A stretch of DNA of 64,000 nucleotides from Tremella fuciformis (lineage: Eukaryota; Basidiomycota; Tremellomycetes; Tremellales; Tremellaceae): NCBI GenBank assembly GCA_032768795.1, contig CP136490.1, forward strand, positions 4,092,001-4,156,000, in the 5' to 3' direction. The translations under genes and the position numbers were made by a program. Below the pieces are notes generated by a model. That model was given only the letters and a program-made list of their open reading frames with translations. It did not search any database and was not told the DNA's origin. The first letter of the stretch is position 1. Every line of letters starts with the position of its first letter. This document shows positions 10,461 through 22,170 of this stretch, one piece after another.

Positions 10461-10600
10461 CGCATGGACTACTGGCGGTGACGATGATCTGGATCGAGAT
10501 TCGTCACCCAAGCTGAGTCCTATCCCTGCATCCCCTGTACAACATGAACAACACGGCATATGAACATGAGCTAAGAAAGAACTATGTACACTATCTACAT

Positions 10601-12401
10601 TCACGACCCCGAACCACTCGCCTCCGCCACGTCGTCGAACATGGGCCCGACCATCGCCCTAAGGTCCAGCCCCAGGAGCCTCGCGTGCCGCCTCGCCTCC
10701 TCGACGTGGTACGCCCTGTCCGCCGGGATGGACTGGGCCAGCGTGACATGGTGCTGAAGGACACCGATGTCGAGCCTCGTCGAGGGAGTCCACGACAAGG
10801 GAGCTGGCGCGGATGGGCGGGCAGGAGTCGACACCGGAGGCGGCGTCGGAGGCGGCACGGGAGCCGGCACGGGTTGACGAACCGACCGGCGAAGTCGGTC
10901 GGTGAAGGCGGCCGGGCCGACAACAGGCGTGGGGGCGGGAGTCGGCGAAGGCGGGTCGACATCCGCGAAGCTCACAGCCCGGCGAGCTCTGGGTGTCGAG
11001 GACGAGCTGGCGGGTCGTCGAGGAGTCGGGCTGGAGTTGAACGAGCAACCTGAGGCTGTGCCACAGGTGTAGCACTTCAACTTCGGCCCGCCTCCATCTA
11101 GGACCCTACACGGCAAGTTGTCCGAACGACACCGCTGGCATCGCTGGCGGCCGTTGAGCGTGCGGAGAGGTCGCCCTTTTGCCTGAGCCTGCAAGATCAG
11201 CGTGAGAGGCTGGAGAGTAGAAGACAACAACGCACCAGGGCCCATGGGAGGGTCCTATTCGATCCCCGGCCGAACGTCGGGTAGAATGGCCCTGGGAATG
11301 AGCGGGGACCTCAACAGATGGCGGACGTACCGAAAAAGGCGCGGTCCAGCGCATTCCTACACCGGACTCGAGGGCCAGCCTCGAGTCGCCTCGACGACGC
11401 CTCGCTTCCCTCCCCATCGGATCCTCCACTGCCCGCTTCGGATTCCCCAACGGATCCTTCGCTGCCCGCTTCGGATCCGTCTCCCGTCGAGATGCTGCCC
11501 TCCACGACGTCTTCTCCTACACCTGCGTTGTCCACGGCGGCCGGGAGAGCATCGGCTACCTCAGACACCCCAAGATACCGGGTTGAGGCTGAACGCAGGC
11601 GAGAGGAGTACATGCCGCCAACAGGCGACACGCGACGACGCTTTGGGGTTGGGGAGAGGGGAGGCGGTATCGTTGGCAGGGGAGTGTTGCCTGGGGAACC
11701 GGGCGACTCGACTCGACGCCGGCGGCGTGGGTTGATTGGCGGAGTCGGAGAGCGGGATGGCGGAGGCATAGAAGGCGGGGGAAGGAGAAGGATAGGCGAG
11801 CCGAGGGGGACGAGGGGATAGGGCGGTATGATGGGGGATCCGGTCCCACCACCAATGTAGGGGCGAAGAGGCCGAGGCGAGGCCGGCTCGAACGGCAAGG
11901 AGTGGGCTTCTCGATAGCGACTCTCGCCAGCGAAAGCCGCGTCGGAAGCCTGGGAAGACGGGGGCGAGGCGTCTGAGTAGCCGCTGGACGTAGAGGAGGT
12001 AGCACAGCTACTCTCCCTAGCGGCTCTGACGGTCCCCTGGTGCCGACGGATCTCGGCGTGTATGTCTGCTAGAGAGCGCAGAATCGCTGTACGCCCTGGG
12101 CATCAATACAAGCAGTAGGGTGACTCAACAATCACTCACCGCTTGGCGCAGCACTGGCAGCATCCGACCAGTCGAGCTCATCGACGAGCTCGTCGATCTC
12201 CTCGACCGGTGTGGGCTCCGGAGTTCGAGGACGGACCGCCCATCGAGGGAACAGTCGAGGAGGGGGAGCGTCGACAGCCGACTCGGGGGAGGATGGCGGC
12301 GTCGTGGGGCTGGGGGAAGGGGTTTTGGTCATCGTGACCAGGCGTAGAGGTCGTCCTCGGAGGACGATTTTGAGGGAGGGATCGGTGGCGTTGGAGAACA
12401 T
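10601..12401 (-). CDS. Antisense spliced gene inside the chromovirus; Zn-cluster-like protein
   Basis: Four exons opposite to pol: 12401-12140, 12095-11331, 11291-11236, 11188-10601, with introns of 44, 39 and 47 bp using GTGAGT, GTACGT and GTGCGT donors. They join in phase to 556 residues. The N-terminal ~350 residues are Ser/Pro-rich with basic and acidic patches and look disordered. Exon 4 opens with a six-cysteine cluster (CQRCRSDNLPC, then CYTC and C, spacing C-x2-C-x6-C-x11-C-x2-C-x5-C). That is close to a Zn(II)2Cys6 pattern, but the middle loop is long. The last ~50 residues look helical. Its 3' end faces the pol 3' end 140 bp away. Function is unknown; it could be a captured host gene or an element-encoded regulator. 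Confidence 0.7.
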
Positions 12402-13072
12402 ATGATGCGTTGGAGTGGAGAGTTTGGAATGGACGGGACGAGTAGCCTCGTCGAGAGGGGGTTTATACCTTTTGGAGGGGACATGGCGGGGACGAGGGAC
12501 GAGAGGGCACTTGACGACGAGAGCAGGCAACACGACTTTTCACGACAGTTTGGCGACTTGTTGCCTAGCAACGAGCAACATGATCGACAGAAGGGCGTAG
12601 CGCGGAGCGGCAATCACCGGTTATCTCGCGGCGACTGCCGCATTGGGCAATCTGACCCCGGCCTCGTGGCCGAGGTCGACTCGAGGTCGACTTACATACG
12701 CGCAAATTCCAGCATGAGACGCCTATAGCTCAGCAACGGGCGGGCTATCCAGCACAGGGATCACCCTCGACACCACGCGCGTCGGGACACATGCGGGCTG
12801 CACACTACCTGTGCCCGTTAGTCACTCCACGACGGCAACACAGCCTACGCCCCGACTAGCGCCTAGAAAGATAGCACCAGCTGCGCGAGACCTCGAGCGA
12901 CCAAGAAGGACGGACCGTCGACGAGACCAGGCCCTGCTTACACACCCACAGACCCTCGGGATCAGCCCTGCGAGGAATGACCAAAAGACACGGCTTAGCG
13001 CGAGGCGGGAGCAAAGGCTCAGGCCATACAAGCTGCCCCGCCTCGCCCGCCATCTCGCAGGAGCTCGATTTC
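12402..13072. other. Non-coding 3' part of the gypsy element; promoter of the antisense gene
   Basis: About 670 bp between the antisense gene start and the polypurine tract. It presumably holds the antisense promoter and the 3' untranslated region of the element RNA. I see no convincing ORF or repeat. Confidence 0.5.
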
Positions 13073-13086
13073 AGAGGGGGGCAGAG
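13073..13086 (+). promoter_or_regulatory. Gypsy polypurine tract
   Basis: AGAGGGGGGCAGAG directly before the 3' LTR. This is the expected primer for plus-strand DNA synthesis. Confidence 0.75.
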
Positions 13087-13490
13087 TGTCACGTCGGCCA
13101 CGCCTCCATGATCACCAAAGCACGCCTACGAGCCTCGTTCCAGCCCAGCACGCCTGTCAAACACGTGAGCCTATCGTCGATCCTCGAGTAGCCTCGACGA
13201 CGCTCGAGTAGCCTCGACGACTTTAGAGCTCGAGCCTCGTCGATGGTGTTTCAAGGAGAAAGCCCAAGGCGGTGCAGAGGAGGGCACGGGTGATATATAT
13301 ACAAGTCCTCACCCGTAGACCGTCCTTAGCACCGTGGTATTGAGTCCCATGGATAGAAAGTAACGGCGCAGCCGTGTTGTCGACGCACGAGAGGCTGTAG
13401 GACACACCTTCTCGTGGAAGACAGAGACAGATCAACAGACAGCACGTGTGAGAGGGCCTATCAGTCGACGACCGGCCTGGCCCCGTGACA
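13087..13490 (+). repeat. Gypsy 3' LTR
   Basis: Second 404-bp LTR. Comparison by eye with 4908-5311 finds no difference. Followed by the target duplication ACAAG (13491-13495). Confidence 0.95.
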
Positions 13491-13495
13491 ACAAG

Positions 13496-15665
13496 AGTAG
13501 GCTCGGATGGGAAGACGCCCTGGGAAGTGCTGTGGAAGCGCAAACCAAGCATGGAGGATGTACATCCTTTTGGGTGCGAGGCATGGGTAAGGATCCCAGA
13601 GCCCAACAGAGAGAAAGGGGATATGACACAGGCAAGAGCGGAGAAGGGACGACTGGTGGGATTGCCAGCGGGAACAAGTGGATGGGCAATATGGCTCCCA
13701 CTCACGCAAAAGGTGATCTTCAGCCGGGACGTCACTTTCAGGACAACAGGTCAAGCCGATGTCAACCCACCTGCAAGAGAAGAGGTAACCGAGCAAGTCG
13801 AGCAAGTGCCGGTACCGATAGAATCTTTGGACGATCAGCCAAGCTCAGGGGAGCAAGTCATAGAGGAGGTGGAAGAGAGGGCAGAGCCCGAGGCGGTAGC
13901 AGAGGAAGGGGGAGCCGAGCCAGGAGAAGCTCAGGCAGACCAACCTGCACCAGTACCTGCGGAGCCAGTACCATTCCAACCTCGACGCAGTGAAAGAGTC
14001 CGGGCGCCACGAGTAATGATTGCCGATGGCGAGGTCAACATTGCAAGCAATGACGAAATATTTGGCTGGATGCTGTCAGCAATGGCAGCATTGGATGACG
14101 ACCCAAAGACGTATGAGCAGGCCATGGCGTCACCCCTCAAGAAACAATGGGAAGAGGCAGTGAACGCTGAGCTGCGCGTGATTGAGAAAGCTGGGACATG
14201 GGAAGAAGCGGTGTTGCCCGAGGGCAGAAGGATAGTAGGGTGCAAGTGGGTATTCAAGACGAAGCGAGATCAGGACGGAGCGATCATCAAGCACAAGGCT
14301 CGGATTGTTGCCAAAGGATACTCGCAGGTTCCCGGACAAGACTTCGAGGAGACCTACTCACCGGTTGCACGCCTCACATCACTTCGAATATTCTTCACCA
14401 TTGTGGCAACAGATGGCCTAGCAACAGGTCAGGTCGATGTCATTTCAGCATTTCTCAATGGAGAACTCACGATACCAATCTACATGGAGATACCCCTTGG
14501 CTATCAAGCGACCAACCGAAAGGCAAACTGCGTGAAACTGCTCAAGGCCCTTTACGGATTGAAGCAAGCAGGTCGAACCTGGTGGGAGGCTTTGGATAAG
14601 CAACTGGCAAAGCTCGGGTTCGAGCGGTGTGCACAGGACTGGGGAGTGTACGTGAGAAAAGGAAGCAAGACGGCGTACCTGGTGGTGTACGTGGACGACA
14701 TGCTGGTAGCAGCAAAGGACAAGGCGACGGTTGATGAGATCAAGAGGGAATTAGCAAGGCGATGGGAGATGACCGATGCTGGGGAGGTGACGTTCATGCT
14801 CGGACTGAAGGTCAGCCGAGACACGGAGGAGCGCACCATCCACCTCAGTCAAACGGCTTACATCGACACCATCCTTGACCGATTCAATATGACAACCGCC
14901 AAGCCTGCCACTACCCCATGGGTAGCGGGTGTCCACCTCCAACCAGACGGAGAGCCGTGTCACGAGGGCGTGGCAAGATACCAGCAGCTTGTTGGGAGCT
15001 TGATGTGGGCAGCAATGGCGACGCGACCGGACATAACCTTCACGGTCAGCGCACTGGCAAGACATTGCTCAGCTCCAACACAAGAGCACTGGGAGATGGG
15101 GAAAAGGGCGTTGAAGTACTTGAAGGGTACACGCACCTTAGGACTGAAGCTTGGCGGCAAAAGGAGAACACCCGTGCTGGAAGCATGGAGCGATGCCGAC
15201 CATGCTGGGGACTTGTCCGACAGAAAGTCAACGAGTGGCTTTATTGTCAAGTTCCGAGGATCTACTGTCAGCTGGGCGACACAGAAGCAGAAGAGTCGAG
15301 CGTTATCAACAGCCGAAGCCGAGTATTACGCCCTCACGGAGACCTGGAAGGACGTGGAATGGGTAAAGAAGGCGTTGATGGAATACGGAGTGGAGAGCAC
15401 GGAAAGGGTAATGATATGGTGCGACAACCAGTCGGCCATAGCCCTGGTAGAGAATCCGGCTCACCATCGTTCAACCAAGCACATCGACATATACTGGCAT
15501 CAGATCCGAGACGTCAAGAAGAGCGGCAGATATGATCTGGAATACGTCAGAACAGACGATCAACTGGCCGACATCTTCACAAAGGGTTTGGCGGGACCGG
15601 CGCATCAGCGACACCGAGAGGGGCTGGGAGTAGTGGAGGCGGAGCAAGAGAGGACTCACGCATAA
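13496..15665 (+). CDS. Copia gag-pol polyprotein, 3' half (integrase end, RT, RNase H)
   Basis: Continuation of the frame broken at 4907: the reading phase resumes correctly after the second copy of the ACAAG duplication. It encodes the integrase C-terminal part (VHPFGCEAWVRIPE), an acidic linker, the RVT_2-type reverse transcriptase (WVFKTKRDQDG, ARIVAKGYSQ, catalytic YVDD at ~14689-14700) and RNase H with the SDADHAGD, STAEAEYYAL and WCDNQSAI segments. It stops with TAA at 15663-15665. It lacks its own start here and cannot be expressed as part of the polyprotein. Confidence 0.93.
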
Positions 15666-16101
15666 ACCATACTCCGGAACAAGGCGGCGGGAAGCATCAA
15701 GTCGAGAGATCCCCGGTTGCGTTAAGCGTGTACTTCTTCGCTAAGCGGGAATCTGTTGAAGACTCGACCGCCGCGTTCGCCCCGGGTGCTGACCCGCTCG
15801 CAACCGAGGTCCCGACCGATAGGATCCCGCCTCTGAAAGACCATTGCAGGCCGGCGGGTGAGGCCTAGGACACTGCTCCTCACCCGGGGGAACCGGGAGT
15901 TCACTGGACTCACCCCGGGATCACTGGACGGTAGAGAGGAGAAAGAGAGAGCGGCGGCGACGAGCAGTCGTGCGTGTTGACGCCAGTCAGGGACTGGAGT
16001 TATGAGGGATTATGAGATGGGTGGCAAATGTGGCACAGTGAGCAAGGCTACTCCGACGGCGTGCACGCATGCTTGGATGGGCAGTGACGTCTAAAGGGGA
16101 G
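15666..16101 (+). other. Copia 3' untranslated region and polypurine tract
   Basis: 436 bp between the pol stop and the 3' LTR. It ends with the purine run AAAGGGGAG (16093-16101), the likely plus-strand primer. No ORF of interest seen. Confidence 0.7.
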
Positions 16102-16223
16102 TGTTGAAGGTTAGCCGCCACTGCGGGGTTATAGGAAGTGCCGTAGGACGAAACTACATATAGCCACCACTCATAGAGATAGTACGATGAATTCTCTCTT
16201 CCCAGCTCGTCCGCGATTCAACA
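16102..16223 (+). repeat. Copia 3' LTR
   Basis: 122-bp copy of 2597-2718, same sequence by eye, followed by GCCAA (16224-16228). Confidence 0.92.
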
Positions 16224-16228
16224 GCCAA

Positions 16229-16526
16229 CGGGAAATCCCGTTTTACGTAAGTTTCGGTCAAGGTTGATCCGAAAAGTCCAGCAAGCGTTGAGAGGGCAAC
16301 GACGCGACGAAGGGCAAGATCTACGCAGCGGGCGACAATCAAGGCCAGGCAGGCGATCAGAAACACTACACAGGCCACGACAGGACTCAGAGGGCGATAC
16401 GTGAAGTGAATCGGAACAAGAGCTCAGGGGGATTCAGCGGGCAACAGGCAGGACTAGCAGGGGCAGCGTTGAACAGGTGACAACTAGGGCGGAGCAGAAG
16501 ACGAGCAGGACTGAGCAGCGCGCACG
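16229..16526. promoter_or_regulatory. Right half of the divergent promoter, upstream of the GCP4 gene
   Basis: 298 bp between the right target duplication and the ATG at 16527. It was joined to 2385-2591 before the copia insertion. No clear motif seen. Confidence 0.45.
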
Positions 16527-19305
16527 ATGCTCGCCGAGATTCTGCTGGTTCTCTCAGGGCATTCATCGTCATTCTTCGTCCCCACGACCTCGCAAAATGG
16601 GTCCTCCACTCTCACCGTCTCACCGAGGCTCTCCGAGTTCCTGCACCCCGGGGAGGTCGCTTCTCTCAATGACCTTGGACTCGTGGCGCATCAGTACCGA
16701 AAGATACGAGACTGGGCAACTTCGACGCAGCAAAGGGGCAGGGAGGCTGTACTGGCGTCGTCTTTGACGGTCAAAGGCAAAGCTCGAGCTGAGGAACCTT
16801 CGGACGATGCGCCGGACCAATACTTGTCTACCCTGGCCAGCGGGGTCCTTGACGTCCTCCAAGCGTACGAGATGTTGATCGTCGAGCTTGAGGCGAAGAT
16901 TCTGCAGCTCGATCCCGCCATCGTGCAGGACGCGGACGGTTATGTCCCGCTCACTACCTTGACGGCCGCATTGTCCCCTTGGCGAGCACCGCTTGCCAGC
17001 TTGGTCGCGCTGGTTGATCGCCTCGCTTCACCACCGGCCGGTACTCCTCGATGTACGCCACGAGCATTGATACAGCTGGTCGAAGTGAATACACATACCG
17101 GCAACCCGCACCTCGCTCAGATCTACGCCACATTGCTAGCTGGTCTGCGGCACCTCTTCCTGACGCATCTGGTCACTTTCTTGTTGTTCGGGATCGCTCC
17201 GACGTCCTCCTCGCCGACATTGCCTGCGATAGCTTTAGACATAGGATCAGACCCGCTTTCGCCGAAACATCGCCAATACCGGCTGAACGATGGTCTGCTC
17301 CCTGCTGCGGTCTCCGCGAGGACTCGAGAGAGCATATTGTATGTTGGCAGAGTAGCAGCGACTCTACAGCGGGAAACTCGGCGTCTTCCGCAAACTACAG
17401 TCAGCGAGCTCAGAGAGGCAATCATGAGTTCACAGGACCTGCAAGAAGGAGGCGACCTCGATTTAGCTATCGACCGCGCACGAAAAGAGGTGGGCGAATG
17501 GCTCTGGAGGCACGTCTTGACGGGACCTCATGTTGCCAACGCCCTCGAGTCGTTGTGAGTCGGTTTGTGAGATCCTTGGAAGAGAGCTCATCCGCAGTGG
17601 AGAATACTTACTAACCCGAGATGGCGAGTTCTCGACCAATTTGATCCGTGAAGTCTCTCGTCTACGACTACAAAAGCTCATCACCTCAAACCCTCATTCT
17701 TCGTCCTCGGTGATTCGCGAGCAAGACCTGTCGCTAGCCATCCTGCGCGCTGCGACAGGCACAAGTGCCGAGAATGATAGACAGCTGGAGAAGCTGCGGT
17801 TCCGCTTGCCGCGCGGACCATTAAGACCGATCATGCCAGCTCTTACAGCATCGACTCGAGGGACGCCCCGACTTGGGACGGACGATAACCAGTATACCAG
17901 CGGGCAGGCAGTTCGAGACCTATTCTCGTCGTTCCTCCTTGGCGCTCCGCTCGAGCTAGAAACGATCGTCGCATGGCCGCTTGACTTGTTCATGACGCCA
18001 GCATCGGTCTCCGCCTATGGCGACATCAACGCCTACTTGCTAGCGCTGAGAGAGACCCACCTACAAGTTCTGGACTGCTGGACCTCCCTCTCGGCTGCGC
18101 AGCGCCAGAGGCGAAAATGGACTGGCGCCAACGAAGGTGGCACTGCCGAAGAGATAGGCGCTAGGCAAAGTCTAGCTCGAACAGCTTGGGGAGCTGTAAG
18201 GGCCATGCTGTTCTTCCTTGATCAGCTCCAGAGTCATTTCATGGTCGATATCATCGCGGTGCAGCACAAACGTCTGTTGGCCGAGCTGGATGGTGTCAAT
18301 GTCCGACAGAGCGAGTCCGAGGCAGGGTCGCTGAGAGGGTCGACCGCAACCAGGCCTCAATCGCCATCAGGAACCAATCGTCCCACTCCTACGCTGTACG
18401 CATCGAGCGTTGTGGGCGGTCGACCGGCCTCTCCAGTTTCGACACACGGCTGGGACACCCAGACTGCAAGGTCGAGAGCGCCTCCCACGCCCGGCCGTCC
18501 TCAGGCTAGCTACTTAGACTTTTTGACCCTCAGGCCAGTCTGCTTCCTCTGCTCACCGAATTCCAGCTAAATGAGCAGGCAGATGCATACGCGCCACCTG
18601 GCCTTCCTGAAAGAAGGCCTGCTCATCAGCGATCGGACTTCGGCTGCACTTGTGCGCGATATCCTTTTGACTTGCAAGCGGTTCACGGGTCTCGTCGAGC
18701 GATGGGGCGGAGATGTCTTGCCCGAACTCCTCTTCGACACATCTGTTCCGAGCGGCAAGGGAGATCTAGTGCAGGAACGGGCTGCAGCAGTGGACGAAGT
18801 GGTCGAGGTGAGAATGAAAATGCGCGACTCAATGGCACCGCTGACCCGCAGACCTTGCGCGAGCACATGGTGGACTTCTTTCGCTTGCTTGTCGAGTCGC
18901 AGAATCCCTCTTTGGCAGGAGGTACCTCGTCAAACGGGACCGCAACGCGTACGGCTAGTCGAGCGGCGTTGTTGCAGGCGTCACGTGTGTTCGCGCGTCA
19001 GACAAGCTTTATTGGTGTGTCTAAGGGGAAGATCGCGCCTGGCGGGGCAGGTGTTGTGGGTAGCAAAGATAAAGCCAAGGCGGCGAAAGAAGAGAGGGAC
19101 CTGGAGGCAGAGGCGCTTATGGGGAGACACATTGAGCAACGTCAGTATTTTGTCCGTTTCACATCATCCGGTCTGACGCGCAGTACTGCTGCGGCTCGAC
19201 TTTAACGGCGTCTTGACGGGCTGGTTGGCGAAAGAAGACGAAGGCGGCCAAACACAGCATCTTCTCGCAGAGGGAGGCCTGTCCCCGCTACCTCAGCCCG
19301 TATGA
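16527..19305 (+). CDS. Gamma-tubulin complex component 4 (Spc97/Spc98 family)
   Basis: Five exons: 16527-17554, 17598-18537, 18583-18807, 18852-19140, 19184-19305, giving 867 residues. The N-terminus MLAEILLVLSGHSS is the GRIP1 start typical of GCP4. Conserved GRIP segments include FLHPGEVASLNDLG, the GEYLLTRDGEF segment after intron 1, and the helical YLDFLTLR...HTRHLAFLKEGLL near the end. The final exon gives LLLRLDFNGVLTGW. GCP4-type proteins cap or complete the gamma-tubulin ring that nucleates microtubules. Intron 2 has a weak donor (GTCTGC) but keeps phase. The gene converges on VPS33 with 31 bp between the stops. Confidence 0.88.
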
Positions 19306-19336
19306 CATCGGTACCCATCTGCCCATCGAATGCATG

Positions 19337-21813
19337 TCATCTGTGGCGCGTCTGCAATGGCTTGGGAGGCGGTCCACCGAAGCTCTCGAGTAGCTAAAAC
19401 AATCAGCTTCGATATCCGACACAGTACATCATAGCTGACCGAGGTTCCGTTGATGATGCCGGTGGTGGCAATGACGAACCGCCTGCTTCGGGTTTGCTTT
19501 GCCATCCATCTCAATGCGGAAATCTCGGTATATGTACAACCACCAAGGAAGAAGACGACAGTAGTCATCGTATCGCGCTCGCGATCTAGAGAAGTCAGCA
19601 TTTACTGCCCATTGTAGTCGAGAAGGATCTACGGGGCTCGTGTCTGTCTCCTTCTGCTCGTTGCCGGACATCCACCGTAGCACCTGGTATGTTTCCTAGT
19701 ACGTCCTCGAAACCCCGCCATCCGACAATAGGATGTGCTTTCGGTATATCCCGCTTCCCTTCGTCCAACTCTGCGCCGGTGGACAGGATCGCGTTCTTCT
19801 GCACGGCGCATTGCACTAAACGCACGCTCAATGGCGCGTACCCTGAGTAGACATAGGATATGTCCGTCGGCTTCGTGTCATCCACATCATCCACGATGAG
19901 CCGCAGGGCTTTCCTAAGCGCCGGGAAAGGTTGTGGGATCGATGCTGGCGATTTTACCAGCAGACCGAGTTTCTCAAGCGCAATCAGAAGGGGTAGATGA
20001 TGATAGCCGTAAACTTGCAAGAAGTCACGTTTGAACGCTTCAAGAAGTTTTGGCTTGATGCCCGCAGATGTAACCGACATGAGGACCAGACACCGGAGAA
20101 TCGTCGTCCACGGCGCTTCCTGAGCGGCAAGGTCTTCCAGAGTCGCCAGTTGACTCGTAACGTCATACCCCGCTACGAGATTCTGCTGGCATTCGAGAAA
20201 TCTGTTGAACTCCTCGGTCCGCGTGATGGGCATGAGCTGTTCGGTGAGGCCGGTGTCTATTGTCAGTCAATCCGGTTCCGTGACCAGCTTCGCAATCCCT
20301 CACGTAGGCGCAAGTTGGCATGCTCCCCTTGCAAACCTCCGAGCTTCCCCACAAAATCTTTCATCTGTTGGGTCGTTTTGAGATTCTTGGCGCCGCCGTA
20401 GTCTCCCTCTAGTCGCCTTGCAAACTTGCTGAGCTTGGATCCTACAACCGCAAAGTTGGCATCTCTCAGGTCGACGAACAATCTGTCTTTCTGAGATGAC
20501 AGCCGGTGCTTCTTCTTTTTGGCTGGTGCAGCCGTTGGTGGCGGTGGATTGGAGGACGAGGATGCTGGCGGCTGATCTACCAAGGACGCATCCACATCTA
20601 TTTGACCTTGACGTCAGCAAGTATGTGTGACGCCAACTTTCAGACCCACTGTTGCGTATGCCGATGAACTCGTCCAGCATGCCCTCATACGTCAACTGAG
20701 TGCACATGGGCGTCACCCAGTCAACCGAACGGTCAAGTACAATGAGACCGTCCACCTGATCCGACACCTCTAGCTCGCTGTACTGCTCGGATCCGGAGGC
20801 ATGATGTCGCTGCAGAAGGCTAGTGAGTTTCTGGACATTAGCAGCTGGAGAGCGAGAGAGCATCTTAGGCCTACCCGTGCACCGTCGCCTTTGCCCATTA
20901 TGCGAGGGAAGAGACCGAAAGCCCGCTGGAACGTCATGAGAGCGAGAGAGGAGTAGAATATTGGAGTGTCGTCGCCATTCTGATGCGTAAGCTCGTCCAG
21001 CTTGGCTGGCGACATCGATCACCAAGAAAATATCTCTTGCAACATCGTCGAGCTCAAGCGACAGTACATCATCCTCGACAGGAATGAGTTCGAGCTTGAA
21101 CTATTCATATCAGCAGGAGGTTCTCCGGAGTGAGAGATTGAACGGCACTGACCTCGCTGATTGTGACATCACCTGCTACGCCTTCATCCTCCAGAACCTT
21201 TCTGCAAAGCTCCGTAGCTCGAGGTACGAGCAGCAAGGTGTATATGAGTGGACCGGCGGGTGAGGGGACGCTTTGCTGGCTCTTGATCTGATCTGTCGCA
21301 AGTAAGCTACTGAGACATTAAGGTTTCGCGTAGCTGACCGGCGATGAGCCGCATATGTGCCATCTTTGGCCGGCATAGCCAAACGACATTCCGTGTTGTT
21401 ACAGCCGGCAGTGTCTCTCCTTCGAGCCAGAATATCTTGTCCACAGCTTGATCCTGTCAATCGGTATGTCTCCAGAAAGCTGTGAGCGCAGATCTACCTT
21501 GAATAACGATATCTCTGTCACTAAACCCAAAGGTCCAGAAAGACTCTTGTCCAGCACAAGCGTTTTGGCTCCTTGGATCTTCCATCAGCCACTCAAATCA
21601 GTAGCGAGGATCGTACGAGACACTCACAGCGTTCAAAGACTCTATCGATGCGCTCTTTGCCAGTTCGGCCAAGATCCCCACGTCCAATCCCCGCTCTACA
21701 GGTTTAGGCCCGGTCGATTCAGAGTCCCCGGAGGTCGAAGGGGCGGGCGGATGCAACCCAGCAGAGGGTGTCGCCGTGCGCGGTCGCGATGGGCCGGCTA
21801 CCGAGGATGCCAT
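19337..21813 (-). CDS. VPS33: Vps33, Sec1/Munc18 subunit of HOPS/CORVET
   Basis: Eleven exons: 21813-21624, 21571-21498, 21453-21339, 21292-21153, 21100-21023, 20979-20875, 20830-20650, 20597-20304, 20256-19633, 19585-19440, 19393-19337, giving 667 residues. Conserved Vps33 blocks are KTLVLDKSLSGPLGL, VWLCRPKMAHMRLIADQIKS, GDVTISEFKLELIP, FGLFPRIMGKGD, LIVLDRSVDWVTPMCTQLTY and VVFFLGGCTYTEISALR. The protein binds SNARE bundles and drives endosome and vacuole fusion. The first in-frame ATG of the open 5' exon is at 21813; a further 5' exon is possible because an acceptor-like CACCGCAG lies upstream. Several introns use GTCAGC or GTAGGC donors. Confidence 0.92.
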
Positions 21814-22170
21814 GCTCGCTGCACCTCTCGTTTCTTTTCTGGGTCTGCGAGCCGTGGACAGCGTTGAGCTGAATGCAGCACGAGCATGACGCAAGGCCGT
21901 CACGCTGCTGATCTCGGCTTCGGCGATCGCCGCCAGTGCGTCTGCGGTGAAGAGAGGATACGGTGAGATGAGAGTGTCGCTTTTGTCCCCAGTCTGCCTT
22001 TACACTTCTATCCTCTTGGCCATCTGTGAGATACCCCTACAGCTCTTCACACGCGCCGTCTGAGCTGTCCCATCCGGACCCATCGTCGAAGTCACCCTAG
22101 ATCCATACTCGAGAAACCTAAAGAGGCAGCTGTTTGGGCTCCTTCGTCGCGATTAACACGAGGACACGAG
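21814..22170. promoter_or_regulatory. Divergent intergenic region between VPS33 and CK2 beta
   Basis: 357 bp between two divergent starts, so it must hold both promoters. No clear TATA box or repeated element; part may be a 5' exon of VPS33. Confidence 0.5.

Larger units (their letters stand above)
4908..13490 (+). mobile_element. Ty3/gypsy chromovirus with an extra antisense gene
   Basis: 8,583 bp, bounded by 404-bp LTRs that appear identical over their full length, with TGTCA...TGACA ends and a 5-bp duplication ACAAG. It carries gag (5350-6492), pol in the -1 frame (6393-10460) with protease, reverse transcriptase, RNase H, integrase and a C-terminal chromodomain, then about 2.6 kb of extra sequence. 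That extra sequence holds a spliced gene on the opposite strand (10601-12401). A polypurine tract precedes the 3' LTR. Identical LTRs, open gag and pol frames, and insertion into another young element all point to very recent activity. Confidence 0.96.
2597..16223 (+). mobile_element. Ty1/copia LTR retrotransposon, interrupted by a nested gypsy element
   Basis: Bounded by 122-bp LTRs that start TGTTG and end CAACA, with a 5-bp target duplication GCCAA at 2592-2596 and 16224-16228. The order gag, protease, integrase, reverse transcriptase, RNase H is diagnostic of Ty1/copia (Pseudoviridae). A chromovirus is inserted at 4907/4908 inside the integrase region. Without the insertion and one copy of its duplication the two halves share one open frame of about 1434 codons. 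A polypurine tract precedes the 3' LTR. The LTRs look identical by eye, so insertion was recent. Confidence 0.95.

Noticed and set aside
10601..11245. Single 214-codon minus-strand ORF with a zinc motif, read as a stand-alone gene
   Set aside because: Strong splice sites (donor GTGCGT at 11235, acceptor TTGCAG before 11188) join it in phase to three upstream exons; its apparent N-terminus lies in an intron.
2773..15665. One continuous copia polyprotein in the present sequence
   Set aside because: The gypsy element physically interrupts it at 4907; only the two halves are annotated.
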